Positions 1-8,396 are shown, counted from the stretch's first letter. The stretch: DNA of 64,000 bases from an uncultured Clostridia bacterium (GCA_934621505.1 CAKTUU010000004.1:62001-126000); one strand, 5' to 3'. Notes: a model not told the origin generated them from the letters alone. Numbers and translations: made by a program.

Positions 1-680
1 GTGCCAAAATTAATCTTGCGAATGCCCGCCTTTACCGCGGCCTGAATCTGGTCGTCAGGCACGCCGCTGCCGCCGTGCAGCACCAGATGGGCCTTCGTCG
101 CCGCATGAATTTCCGCGATGCGGTTAATGGCCAGCATGGGGGCCTGCTTATAGTGGCCGTGAGCGGTACCCACCATAATAGCCAACGCGTCCACGCCGGT
201 TTCGTCCACAAAGCGTTTGGCCTCGTCCACCTTGGTGTATTCGGTGCTTACGCCATCGGCTGCAACGCCGATATGGCCCAGTTCGCCCTCAACGTCCACG
301 CCCACCTCATGGGCAAAATGGACCACGTTTTTCAGAGTGCGAATGTTTTCCTCAAAGGGCAGGGTGCTGGCGTCCCGCATTACGCTGGTACAGCCCCAGC
401 GCAGCGCGCGGCACACCACCTCGTCGCTTGCGCCGTGGTCCAGATGGAAAGCCACCTTCACTTTGGCATCCCGTGCCGCCTGCAAAATGGAGGGGATCAT
501 AAACTTGGCCTCATAATTGCTGAACAGGCGGCTGTACATTTGCAGAATCACGCAGGCGTTGGCTTCCTCGGCGGCGAAAAGCACGCCCAGGGCGGTTTCG
601 GCATTGTACACATTAAAGGCGGGGATCGCGCAGCCGCGCTTTTCGGCGATGTTGAGCAATTCGTTCATACTGGTAAGCAT
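1..680 (-). CDS. Class II fructose/tagatose-bisphosphate-type aldolase (3' end cut by window edge)
   Basis: The first 226 residues of a class II (zinc-dependent) aldolase are visible; the C-terminus lies outside the window. Family motifs are present: HLDHG at residues 79-83 (zinc ligand and catalytic region), GELGHIG at 132-138, VGTAHGHY at 170-177 (second zinc His) and LHGGSG at 201-206 (third zinc His and phosphate-binding loop). Such enzymes cleave a ketose 1,6-bisphosphate or ketose 1-phosphate into two trioses in the cytoplasm. The ATG is preceded by GAAGGA at a suitable distance. It lies 23 bp downstream of a fucose-isomerase-like gene on the same strand, so it probably serves the same sugar pathway rather than core glycolysis. 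Whether the substrate is fructose-, tagatose- or another ketose phosphate cannot be read from the sequence. Confidence 0.87.
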   Translation of the reverse strand, partial: MLTSMNELLNIAEKRGCAIPAFNVYNAETALGVLFAAEEANACVILQMYSRLFSNYEAKFMIPSILQAARDAKVKVAFHLDHGASDEVVCRALRWGCTSVMRDASTLPFEENIRTLKNVVHFAHEVGVDVEGELGHIGVAADGVSTEYTKVDEAKRFVDETGVDALAIMVGTAHGHYKQAPMLAINRIAEIHAATKAHLVLHGGSGVPDDQIQAAVKAGIRKINFG

Positions 681-703
681 TGTTTCTGTCCTTCTCTCTT
701 TCT

Positions 704-2098
704 TTATTCGTTTACAGTATCCAGCTTCAAACCGGGCACATATTTGGTAAACTCGCGCAGTTCCTCGGTTACATCGCCCTCGATCTCCGCCATATGGTGG
801 ATGTAGGGGCCCTCGATCAGCTTGCGTTCCCAGGCGGACAGGTTGTCAAACTGGGCCCACAGATAGGTGCCGAAAGTATAGGGACCATCGGTGGTGCGGC
901 AGGTGCCGGCCAGCAGGCTGTAGTCGCCGTTATCCTGATCAAACCGGGACACGGTGTATTGGCCGTCCTTCACCTGGAACCACTGGCGCATGTTCACGTT
1001 TTTACAGGGGCATCCATCCTTTTTCAGGCTATAGGCAAAGGGTCCGCAATGCCACAGCAGTTCGGCGTTTTTGTTTTCAGGATGGCGCACGGTAAATTCG
1101 CCAAAGAAGGGAATCTTTTCGCCCAGGGTGGCGCAGGAGAGCATCGCCATGGAAATAGCGCCGTGCAGATCGCTTTCGCAGGAGATGATATAGCCCATAT
1201 CCGCCAGCACGCTGTAGGCGGTGCAGGGCATAGCGCCAACGCCCAGCTGCATGGCCGTCCAACATTCGGCGGATACAGCCTGCACATTGTAGGTTTGAAA
1301 TACCCACTGGTACAGCAGCACAAAGGCATACACCTTTTTCAGCAAGGGCGGGGTCAAATCGTCCATTTCATAACGGGACAGGAGCAGCTTGGCTCCCGTT
1401 TCCAGCTCGGCCTCTTTTTCCCGCAAAATTTTGTTGTACTGATCGATGATCACCGCCAGGTTGACAGGAACGATTTGCAGGCCGAATTTTTCCATCAGCT
1501 CGCCCTCGTTAAAAATAACGGAGCAGAAGGGCTTGGGCCGCATGCCCACCTGAGCGATGCGCATGCCCCGGAAATTGTTGACCATGCAGGCCACATGGGT
1601 AAATTTTTCAAACCCGGCCTTAAACGTATCGCTTTCCACTGCGCTGGTTTCAATATAGCTAAAGGGAATATGGAACCGCTGCATCTGACGGCTTACGCCA
1701 AACAGGCCGCACTGGCTGTCGGTATAGCGGGTACCATCGGGCAGGAAGCTGTCGTCGATGGGCGCCCAGATGCACACGGGCTTGCCCACTCTCCGGGCCA
1801 CCGCGGCGGCGATTTCCTCGTTGCCAAAGTTGCAATTGATAATCAACACTGCGTCTACCTTTTCAGCAGTAAAGCGGTCAATCACCTTTTCAGCGTCCGC
1901 ATCGCAGTACATCACATCCACAGGGTTAATGCCCTTTAAATCCACAAAGGACACATGGTCGGAGGCAAAGTGTTCCTCAATGTACCTGACGATCCTGTGG
2001 CCGCGCTCCTCGGCTTTTTCCCAGTTGAAAATGCCGGGACGGGGGGTAACATCTCGACGCATGGGAGCCAAACCAATTTTTACATGGTAATTGAGCAT
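704..2098 (-). CDS. L-fucose/L-arabinose isomerase-family protein
   Basis: A 464-residue cytoplasmic protein resembling the L-fucose isomerase family (COG2407 type), whose members interconvert aldoses and ketoses using a divalent metal. Recognisable stretches are the N-terminal IGLAPMRRD, the FVDLKGINPVD segment and the cysteine-containing C-terminal half typical of the family; total length is close to that of related isomerases. The start is placed at the ATG at 2098, preceded by GAAGG, because the longer frame reading upstream to 2182 would run through the promoter. It is followed after 23 bp by the aldolase gene, suggesting an isomerase-aldolase pair for a sugar that is not identified. No kinase is seen next to them within the window. 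The family call is firm; the substrate is unknown. Confidence 0.8.
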   Translation of the reverse strand: MLNYHVKIGLAPMRRDVTPRPGIFNWEKAEERGHRIVRYIEEHFASDHVSFVDLKGINPVDVMYCDADAEKVIDRFTAEKVDAVLIINCNFGNEEIAAAVARRVGKPVCIWAPIDDSFLPDGTRYTDSQCGLFGVSRQMQRFHIPFSYIETSAVESDTFKAGFEKFTHVACMVNNFRGMRIAQVGMRPKPFCSVIFNEGELMEKFGLQIVPVNLAVIIDQYNKILREKEAELETGAKLLLSRYEMDDLTPPLLKKVYAFVLLYQWVFQTYNVQAVSAECWTAMQLGVGAMPCTAYSVLADMGYIISCESDLHGAISMAMLSCATLGEKIPFFGEFTVRHPENKNAELLWHCGPFAYSLKKDGCPCKNVNMRQWFQVKDGQYTVSRFDQDNGDYSLLAGTCRTTDGPYTFGTYLWAQFDNLSAWERKLIEGPYIHHMAEIEGDVTEELREFTKYVPGLKLDTVNE

Positions 2099-2144
2099 AA
2101 TGATGCCTTCTTTCGCCAAAATATTCGTGGGGAATGTTGATTTT

Positions 2145-2174
2145 ATTATACGGCCCCGGGTTCCGAAGGTACAA
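2145..2174 (-). promoter_or_regulatory. Sigma-A promoter for the isomerase-aldolase pair
   Basis: On the minus strand TTGTAC (2169-2174) and TATAAT (2145-2150) are separated by 18 bp, about 45 bp upstream of the isomerase start codon. Confidence 0.62.
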
Positions 2175-2265
2175 TATGCCATTTCTAAGAATTTGTATGT
2201 GAAATCTATAATTTTGATTATTGTCCGAATTTACGGTTCAGGTGTAAAAGCCGGAAACAGGCAGC

Positions 2266-2290
2266 AAAAAGCCCGGCGTAAGCCGGGTTT
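2266..2290 (-). terminator. Rho-independent terminator of the NagB/NagA/ROK operon
   Basis: Reading the minus strand, an arm ACCCGGC, a TTAC loop and GCCGGGC are followed by TTTTT. It overlaps the stop codon of the ROK gene and ends the amino-sugar operon. Confidence 0.82.
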
Positions 2291-3527
2291 ACAGCGACGC
2301 TTCAAACGCACGCTGGGCCGCGTTGCCGTTTTGCTCCACCGCAAATTCTCTGGAAAAGGGAATCTCCGCCGCTCCCAAAGCGTCCATCTGGTCATGAGCG
2401 GGCAGATAGGAAATTCGGGCGGCCTTCAAAATTTCCGGCAGACACAGCTGCGCCAGAGCCTGCCGGGTTTGCTCCCTAAACGTCTGCGATTCGCTCAGCC
2501 TGCCCTTCATCAGCACCTGGTCGGGGTTTACCACCATCATAGCGGCCGCCAGCATGCAAGCCACTCCCCCGCCCGCTTTTTGAACCAGATCCAGGCAGCC
2601 CGGGCAACCAGCGTCCGCCAGCTGACAGAGGGTTTGCATGTTCAGGGGCCTGCCCTGAGCGGTCGCGGCGCGAAGGGCCGCGAAGCGGGGCGTATCCATC
2701 GCCTGCCGGGCCGCGGACAAAATGGCCCCGCTGGCCGCCATCGTTTCCAGGCAGCCCCGTTTGCCGCATTCGCAGGGCAGGTCGTTGCCATCAACGCGCA
2801 TGTGGCCGATTTCGCCAGCCAGGTAGCTGGCTCCGTTTAAAATGCGCCCCTCCACCGCCACGCACATGCTGATGCCGCGCCCCATCTGCACAAACAGAAA
2901 AGAACTGCCCGGCTGACGGGCCAGGATATGCCTTGCCGTGCTTTTGACCCCATGCTCCACATAAACGGGCGTATGAAAACGTTGCTGCAAAATTGGCCCC
3001 AGCGGTACATTCCGCCAGTCCGGAATATGCACATACCGGGAAATCACGCCGGTTTGCGGGTCAATGATGCCCGGCGCTCCAACGCCGATGCCCCGAAGCC
3101 GCGCTTTTCTTTCCCCAAGGCGGTCCATCAGACGCTGAATGCACGCTTCCACCTCATCCACCATGGTCCGGGCCGTGGGCGGTGCGGCAAACTCCCGTTC
3201 CTCAAAAGCAATGACGCTGCGGTCAAAATTCATGCAAACGCCGGACAGGCCTCCGGCGCTAAAGCGCACGCCGATAAAATAACAGCCGTCACCGTTGATT
3301 TTCAGCACCGTAGCCTTTCGCCCGGCGCTGCCTCTTTCCTCCTTGCCCACAGGCAAAATCAGCCCTTCAGCCAGCAATTCCTCCACCAGGGACAGGCTGC
3401 TTTCCATGCTCAGGCCAGTGGCCCGCTTAATGGAGGCGCGGCTTGGATTTTCCGTTGTACGGATAATCTCCAAAATTTGCCGTTTCCAACGGTTGTGCCG
3501 AAGGGCGGTTTTTTCACTGACCGGCAA
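2289..3527 (-). CDS. ROK-family transcriptional repressor (NagC/XylR type)
   Basis: About 412 residues. The N-terminal 70 residues form a winged helix-turn-helix (LRHNRWKRQILEIIRTTE then SRASIKRATGLS), followed by a ROK sugar-kinase-like domain. The ROK zinc motif CECGKRGCLE is present after GHMRVDG, together with VGVGAPGIID-like glycine turns (seen here as GIGVGAPGII). ROK repressors release DNA when they bind a sugar phosphate. The open frame extends into the preceding NagB-like gene; I chose the TTG at 3527 because GGAAGG lies 8 nt upstream, while a TTG at 3572 with AGGAG is a possible alternative. As last gene of the operon it probably controls its own transcription by binding the palindrome at 6493-6512; that link is inference. 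Confidence 0.85.
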   Translation of the reverse strand: MPVSEKTALRHNRWKRQILEIIRTTENPSRASIKRATGLSMESSLSLVEELLAEGLILPVGKEERGSAGRKATVLKINGDGCYFIGVRFSAGGLSGVCMNFDRSVIAFEEREFAAPPTARTMVDEVEACIQRLMDRLGERKARLRGIGVGAPGIIDPQTGVISRYVHIPDWRNVPLGPILQQRFHTPVYVEHGVKSTARHILARQPGSSFLFVQMGRGISMCVAVEGRILNGASYLAGEIGHMRVDGNDLPCECGKRGCLETMAASGAILSAARQAMDTPRFAALRAATAQGRPLNMQTLCQLADAGCPGCLDLVQKAGGGVACMLAAAMMVVNPDQVLMKGRLSESQTFREQTRQALAQLCLPEILKAARISYLPAHDQMDALGAAEIPFSREFAVEQNGNAAQRAFEASL

Positions 3528-3600
3528 GGGCTTCGCCTTCCTTTCCCCAAACGTGATAAAGCGCGGGGCCAACGCCGCCGCGCTCCTGATGATACCATTT

Positions 3601-4398
3601 TTACAGCCCGCTGCCAATCCCCTCCGGCGCGCAGAACAGCACGTTGGGCCGACCCCGCAGCAGCGTGGCGGGAATTTGCGGCTGGACCGGATCGTCAAAT
3701 ACATGTTTGGCAATACCGTGCTGCCAATCCCGGTTCAATGCGATATACACCGATCGCGACGCCAAAATCTGCTTCATGCCAATGGTAATGCAGTATTCCG
3801 GCATTCCGCGGATATCGCCCCGCTGATAGCCATAGGCGTTGATGGTTCGGGTTTCCCGGCTGATGGGCAGCACACGGGTTCCCAGGTTGCCAAACGCCTC
3901 CGTCGTTATGGTCTCGCCCGCCTCCGGGGGTTCGTTAAAGGCGATATGTCCATTGATGCCCAGGCCGCCGAAGCAGCATTCCGCCTGGCCCAAATCCGCA
4001 AGCATGCGGTCATATGCCTGCTCATGGCCCGGCTGGGGAAAATGCCGCTGGCTTTCCGGCATGACCAGCTCCAGCCTCACGCGGGAATAAAACTCGCTGT
4101 TCATTCGCTGATGAAAGCTCATGAAATGATCGGGTTCAATAGCCCGATCCGGGGCCCACAGGTATTCGTCCATGTTGAAGAAGTGCACATGGCGCAAAGA
4201 AATATTCAGCCGGTTGACCAGCTGAGCCAGAACGGGATACTGTCCCGTGGGACCTACGGGCACGATCAGCACGCAGGGGCGGTTTTCCTTTTGACAGGCA
4301 ATGATTTTTTCCAGCATGGTCAAGGCCATGTCCAGATACAGGCTGCTTTCCGAATCCACCAGTTTCAGCTGAATGCCGCAGGGTAGGGTTTTGGTCAT
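3601..4398 (-). CDS. NagB-family (glucosamine-6-phosphate deaminase-like) protein, divergent paralogue
   Basis: A 265-residue member of the glucosamine-6-phosphate isomerase/6-phosphogluconolactonase superfamily. FNMDEY (residues 74-79) keeps the Asp equivalent to Asp72 of E. coli NagB, and GLGINGHIAFNEP keeps His151 and Glu156. Two positions differ from true NagB: the phosphate loop LPTGGTP is replaced by PVGPTGQY, and the Asp of the NDGH motif (E. coli Asp141) is Asn149. Its neighbour at 5598-6452 shows the same kind of departures. It sits 12 bp after nagA and about 73 bp before the ROK start codon, in one operon. It may act on glucosamine-6-phosphate or on a related amino-sugar phosphate; the altered residues make me unwilling to give a gene name. 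Confidence 0.82.
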   Translation of the reverse strand: MTKTLPCGIQLKLVDSESSLYLDMALTMLEKIIACQKENRPCVLIVPVGPTGQYPVLAQLVNRLNISLRHVHFFNMDEYLWAPDRAIEPDHFMSFHQRMNSEFYSRVRLELVMPESQRHFPQPGHEQAYDRMLADLGQAECCFGGLGINGHIAFNEPPEAGETITTEAFGNLGTRVLPISRETRTINAYGYQRGDIRGMPEYCITIGMKQILASRSVYIALNRDWQHGIAKHVFDDPVQPQIPATLLRGRPNVLFCAPEGIGSGL

Positions 4399-4410
4399 GG
4401 TTGTTCTCCT

Positions 4411-5592
4411 TTACTCGGCCTGATAGCGCTTTTCGCCCTGTACATAGACCTGACGCACCTGAAAATCCGGGCTCATCAGCACCAGATCCGCGTCCTTGCC
4501 AGTCTCCAGACTGCCCTTTCGCTTTTGCAGGCCACACAGGCGGGCAGGGGTCAGGGACAGCATTTGGCTAACGTCGCGCAGGGGCAGGCCGTACTGCATA
4601 TGGGCGGTTCGCAGGGCGCGGTCCATGGTGCATACGCTGCCCGCGTAGGACGAAAAATCCTCCAGCTGGGCCACATCGTCCTTTACCACCACCGGCACGC
4701 CGCCTTCGCGGGGTCCCAGAACGCTATGAACGCAGCTGGTTCCGGCGGCGCGCATAGCGTCGGTAATCAGGGCGATTTTGTCCACACCCTTGATTTTGCA
4801 GGCCAGCTGCATGCTTTCCCTTGGAATGTGCCGTCCGTCGCCAATCAGTTCAATGGTAACATCGTCCCGAAGGTAGGTTGCCTCGATGACTCCCGCGTGA
4901 ACGATGCCGTTTTCCTTGTGGAAGGTGGAGGTGGCGTTATAGAAATGGGTTACATGGGAAAAGCCCGAATCAAAGGCGCGCAGCGCGGTTTCCGCATTGG
5001 CGGCGGTATGCGCCACGGCGGCCATCACGCCGTTTTCCCGCATTACCCGGGCGAACAGTTCCATGCCAGGCAGTTCCGGAGCCATGTCCCAGCGAAGAAT
5101 ACAGCCCTGAGCCAGTCGCAAAAAATGTTCCAGCATATCCCGGGTGGGCGTTCGCTGCACACGGACAGGCTGCGCCCCCTTAGAGGCGGCGGAAAAGAAC
5201 GGCCCCTCCAGGTGCAGGCCCAGCAGCTGCGCGCCCCTGCCCGGATGGCGGCGGGCCTCCAGAAAACACTGAACGGTCTTTTCCAGCAGCGGGTCGGGAC
5301 AGGTCATGGTGGTAACCGCCAGAGCGGTTGTGCCATGACGCAGGTGGGTTTCCGCCGCCTGCTGAAAAGCCTGGGGGGTCGCGTCCATAAAGTCGCCGTC
5401 TCCGCCGCCGTGTACATGCAGGTCAATAAAGCCGGGCAGCACATAGCCGCCCGCCGCGTCCACCCGGATAACGCCCTCCGGGGCGGGCTGGCAAAGGGCG
5501 GAGATTTTTCCGTCCTCCACCAGCAGGGAGCCTTCCCTGACCCCGTGGGGCAGCACCAGGCGGCCATTGCCAATCCAAAGCGCGTTTTTCAT
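4411..5592 (-). CDS. nagA: N-acetylglucosamine-6-phosphate deacetylase
   Basis: A 393-residue amidohydrolase-superfamily enzyme that removes the acetyl group from GlcNAc-6-phosphate, giving the substrate for a NagB enzyme. Visible family signatures are DLHVHGGGDGDFMD (metal-binding HxH near residue 60), LGLHLEGPF (metal-binding Glu), AVAHTAAN, VTHFYNA and LIGDGRH (metal-binding His residues), and ITDAMRAAG (catalytic Asp). The ATG at 5592 is 5 bp after the stop codon of the upstream NagB-like gene and has no strong ribosome-binding site, so translation is probably coupled. The longer frame starting at 5769 overlaps the upstream gene and is not used. The order NagB-like, NagA, NagB-like, ROK is the clearest evidence that this operon degrades an N-acetylated amino sugar. 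Confidence 0.88.
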   Translation of the reverse strand: MKNALWIGNGRLVLPHGVREGSLLVEDGKISALCQPAPEGVIRVDAAGGYVLPGFIDLHVHGGGDGDFMDATPQAFQQAAETHLRHGTTALAVTTMTCPDPLLEKTVQCFLEARRHPGRGAQLLGLHLEGPFFSAASKGAQPVRVQRTPTRDMLEHFLRLAQGCILRWDMAPELPGMELFARVMRENGVMAAVAHTAANAETALRAFDSGFSHVTHFYNATSTFHKENGIVHAGVIEATYLRDDVTIELIGDGRHIPRESMQLACKIKGVDKIALITDAMRAAGTSCVHSVLGPREGGVPVVVKDDVAQLEDFSSYAGSVCTMDRALRTAHMQYGLPLRDVSQMLSLTPARLCGLQKRKGSLETGKDADLVLMSPDFQVRQVYVQGEKRYQAE

Positions 5593-5597
5593 GGCCG

Positions 5598-6452
5598 TTA
5601 TTTGTTGTAGATGCGAATCTCGGGCACCACAGGGGTTGTCGCTGCCAGCCGAATGGCGTAAATCTTGGCGTCCGGATGATTCTGGAACAGGGATACCGGC
5701 ACATGACAGCTGACCGGGCCGTGCAGAGCCTTGCGCAGCATGGCGGCGTTCCAGTCGCGGGGCATACACATACGTACCTTGCGGGCAAAAAAGATTTCCT
5801 TCATGCCAACGGTGATGCAGGTATCCGGAATAGCGTCCAAATCCGCGCCCGCGTTCATGTAGGCGTTAATGGTCTTGGTTTCCCGGGCAATGTGCAAAAC
5901 ACGGGTTGGCCGGGCCAAAAATTCCTCGTCCGTGCAAGCCTCGCCGGGCTCCGGGGGCTCGTTAAAGGCGATATGGCCGGTGATGCCCACGCCGCCCCAG
6001 CACATATCCAGCTTGCCGAATTTTTGAATGACCTGCCATACCTTGCCCTCGTTGCCCGGCTCCGGGAAGAAGCGCTGGCTTTCCGGCACGTTCAGTTCCG
6101 GATCCACCAGGCTGTAGAAGGTACGGTCCATGCCGCCCCGGAAGGACAGAGGATCGTCCTTGGGCAGGTACTGGTTATTTTTGTCCAGGTATTCATCCAT
6201 GTTGATGAACCAGCAGTTTTTCAGGCTGATGCGGCGGGTGTTGACCAGATCCACCAGACGGGCATAGGGACCCAACGGACCGTAGGGAATAATCATAACG
6301 GTGGGTTCGCCCTTCCGGTTGTTTTCCTCAATCAGTTCGGCCACCTCCATGGCCATCTTCCAGTACAGGTCCACCTCGGTTTCGCAAAGCTCCAGCTTGA
6401 TGTGACTTCCCTTGCCCAGTTCGCTTGCAGGAATGGTGCGGTAATCTGCCAT
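5598..6452 (-). CDS. NagB-family (glucosamine-6-phosphate deaminase-like) protein, first gene of operon
   Basis: A 284-residue NagB-superfamily protein. NMDEY (84-88) retains the Asp equivalent to E. coli Asp72, and GVGITGHIAFNEP retains His160 and Glu165. As in the paralogue at 3601-4398, the phosphate loop reads PYGPLGPY instead of LPTGGTP, and the Asp141 position is Thr158. The start ATG at 6452 has GAGGG upstream; a TTG start at 6479 is less likely. The two paralogues in the same operon share most motifs but differ over much of their length, which suggests either a heteromeric enzyme or two substrates. The gene is transcribed from the promoter at 6526-6554 across the palindromic operator. 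Expected role: isomerising deamination of an amino-sugar phosphate to a ketose phosphate in the cytoplasm, not proven. Confidence 0.83.
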   Translation of the reverse strand: MADYRTIPASELGKGSHIKLELCETEVDLYWKMAMEVAELIEENNRKGEPTVMIIPYGPLGPYARLVDLVNTRRISLKNCWFINMDEYLDKNNQYLPKDDPLSFRGGMDRTFYSLVDPELNVPESQRFFPEPGNEGKVWQVIQKFGKLDMCWGGVGITGHIAFNEPPEPGEACTDEEFLARPTRVLHIARETKTINAYMNAGADLDAIPDTCITVGMKEIFFARKVRMCMPRDWNAAMLRKALHGPVSCHVPVSLFQNHPDAKIYAIRLAATTPVVPEIRIYNK

Positions 6453-6492
6453 GTCAATCCCTCTTTCCCCAATTTTCAATGATTGCGTTTCA

Positions 6493-6512
6493 TTAAATCG
6501 TTATCGATTTAA
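6493..6512. promoter_or_regulatory. Perfect palindromic operator upstream of the amino-sugar operon
   Basis: TTAAATCG, TTAT, CGATTTAA: two perfect 8-bp arms around 4 bp. It lies about 7-26 nt downstream of the predicted transcription start of the minus-strand promoter and 41 bp before the NagB-like start codon, a position suited to road-block repression. The AT-rich arms resemble ROK-family sites, and the ROK gene is in the operon it would control. Confidence 0.7.
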
Positions 6513-6525
6513 TTCGATTGACAAC

Positions 6526-6554
6526 ACTATACACAGCCTTCCCGTCTTTGTCAA
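6526..6554 (-). promoter_or_regulatory. Sigma-A promoter of the NagB/NagA/NagB/ROK operon
   Basis: Minus strand TTGACA (6549-6554), 17-bp spacer, TATAGT (6526-6531). The palindrome at 6493-6512 lies just downstream of the expected start point. Confidence 0.75.
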
Positions 6555-6633
6555 GAGGGACGCTTTGCCGCATAATAATGTAGAAAACGGCATGGCAGCA
6601 ACACAAACAAGAAAAAAAGTGCAAAAAATCTAT

Positions 6634-6661
6634 TTGCAAAGCGTTCGGGTTTTGATATAAT
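6634..6661 (+). promoter_or_regulatory. Sigma-A promoter of the AraC-type response regulator
   Basis: TTGCAA (6634-6639), 16-bp spacer, TATAAT (6656-6661), about 40 bp upstream of the response-regulator start and divergent from the amino-sugar promoter. Confidence 0.68.
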
Positions 6662-6701
6662 AACAAAAAAGTAAGCTGTCAAAAATAAGGAGGCCGTGTC
6701 C

Positions 6702-8222
6702 GTGTCGTTGGTTAAAGTGGCAATTATCGAAGATAATCCCGTCACCGTGCGGTCACTGTCCCAAACCATCGACTGGGCCGGGCTGGGCTGCACGCTGGTA
6801 GGCTCCGCAACAGACGGCGAGGCGGGGAAGGAATTGCTTTTGCGGCTGCGGCCAGATATTTTGCTGACGGATATCCGCATGCCCAAAAAGGACGGTCTGG
6901 AAATGCTGGAGGAGGTTCGGCCCGAGCTGCCGGACATGAAAACCATTATCATCACCGGCTATGACCAGTTCCAGTACGCCAGCCGGGCCATCAAGCTGTC
7001 CGTGTTCGATTATATTCTGAAGCCCATTCAAAACGAGGAGGTTGTCAAGGCCATCCGGCGCGCGGTGGACCTGATGCAGCGTCAAATCGCCGCGGACGTG
7101 GCCCTGACCCAGGTAGACAAGCTGCGCATGAAGGCGCAGATTTTGTCCCTGCTGACCAACGATTCCCGCATCGGCCAGAATGTGAACCAAACCCTGACGG
7201 ACGCCGGTCTATGGAGCAAGGCGTATTATCTGATGATCATTCAGCCGGAGGAGCCGGGGGCCATTCCCCTGGCCACGCTGAACGGAATGGACGATTTGCT
7301 GGAAAGCTGTCAGGTTCACGCTCTGTCCGTTGTGCTGTACGATTCGCTGGTGATCTACGTCATGCGGGACGATACGTCCGACGGGTGGCTGGACGAGGTG
7401 GAACGGGTCTGCGATAAAATGGATCAGGCCCTGCCCGCCAGGGTGCGCATTGGCATCAGTTCCCTGGCTACGTCCCATCACCAGATCCGGCAAACCTATC
7501 ACCAGGCACGGCAGGCCTTGTGGGAAAGCGCCATGGGCCACATCAGCGGCGCCTGCGTATTTTATCACGCCCAAAGCGGCGAAAACGACGGCCTGATGAC
7601 CGAGGTGCGCCGCAAAATTGACGAGCTGATCGAACAGGCGGAGCTGACGGACGAAAGCGCCTGCGCCGCAGCGGCCGTGCTGACGGAGATCAGCGGCCAG
7701 CAGTACAGCCAGCTGAGGTCCCTGGTGTCCCTGTATTCGCTGATGCTGTTTCGCAAGTATCCCTGCCCCATGACCGCCGATATCGACCGGGCCATGAGCG
7801 CCCCCTGGTTTGTGACCGGCAAGGGCGATGTGGAAAGCTGCCTGAAAACCCTGCACGTTTCCCTGAAGGAGGGAAACAGCCAAAGCGAGGCCAAATGCTC
7901 GCTGCTGACCCGCAACGTGCTGGATTACATTCGCCTGCACGGCGCGGAAAAGCTGAAGCTGAACGATATTGCCGAAATGTACCACGTCAGCGTCAACTAC
8001 CTGTCCGCCTTAATTCGCAAGGAAACCGGCGTTACCTTTCACGAGCATGTGCTTAGGGCCAAAATGGAAATTGCCCATACCATGCTGGCGGATCCTCGCA
8101 TTCTGGTGGAGGAGGTGGGCCGCGCCATCGGCTACAGCAACTATATCTCCTTCTATAACACCTTTAAACGCATGGAACACATGACTCCAACCGAATACCG
8201 CAACCGCCTGGCAAAAAGCTGA
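6702..8222 (+). CDS. Two-component response regulator with AraC-type DNA-binding domain (YesN family)
   Basis: About 506 residues. Residues 1-120 form a receiver domain: acidic pair ED at 10-11, phospho-acceptor Asp57 in LLTDIRMPKKDG, and the conserved Lys in YILKPI. A middle region of roughly 250 residues has no motif I recognise. The C-terminal 100 residues are an AraC double helix-turn-helix (LNDIAEMYHVSVNYLSALIR and the final IGYSNYISFYNTFKR). AAGGAGG at 6687-6693 is 8 nt before the GTG at 6702, which I prefer to the GTG at 6696 that is only 2 nt away. YesN-type regulators pair with YesM-type membrane kinases and control sugar uptake; here the sugar ABC importer follows on the same strand. 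No kinase gene is adjacent; a YesM-type kinase lies alone at 50804-52603. Confidence 0.88.
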   Translation: MSLVKVAIIEDNPVTVRSLSQTIDWAGLGCTLVGSATDGEAGKELLLRLRPDILLTDIRMPKKDGLEMLEEVRPELPDMKTIIITGYDQFQYASRAIKLSVFDYILKPIQNEEVVKAIRRAVDLMQRQIAADVALTQVDKLRMKAQILSLLTNDSRIGQNVNQTLTDAGLWSKAYYLMIIQPEEPGAIPLATLNGMDDLLESCQVHALSVVLYDSLVIYVMRDDTSDGWLDEVERVCDKMDQALPARVRIGISSLATSHHQIRQTYHQARQALWESAMGHISGACVFYHAQSGENDGLMTEVRRKIDELIEQAELTDESACAAAAVLTEISGQQYSQLRSLVSLYSLMLFRKYPCPMTADIDRAMSAPWFVTGKGDVESCLKTLHVSLKEGNSQSEAKCSLLTRNVLDYIRLHGAEKLKLNDIAEMYHVSVNYLSALIRKETGVTFHEHVLRAKMEIAHTMLADPRILVEEVGRAIGYSNYISFYNTFKRMEHMTPTEYRNRLAKS

Positions 8223-8387
8223 TTTTTTGTCAGGCTTTTTGAAACGAAAAAGCCAGCCCTGCTATGGATTTGTCCAGGTTTTACGCCCGTTTTAGCATCA
8301 AGTGGAACAAAATAAACCGTTTTGGAAATCCAGTAAAAACAATAAACGATTTCGGAAAAATAGTGTATACCCTTTTGGTCAAATCAA

Positions 8388-8396
8388 TGCCATAAT
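8388..8396 (+). promoter_or_regulatory. Possible extended -10 promoter for the sugar-binding protein gene
   Basis: TG at 8388-8389 followed after one base by CATAAT (8391-8396), without a good -35. It lies 96 bp before the binding-protein gene in a 270-bp gap. The same gap holds an 8-bp hairpin GGCTTTTT/AAAAAGCC (8233-8254) without a U-tract after the response-regulator gene. Confidence 0.4.

Noticed and set aside
8233..8254. Terminator after the response-regulator gene
   Set aside because: The GGCTTTTT/AAAAAGCC hairpin has no U-tract on the plus strand and a weak stem, so I did not call termination.
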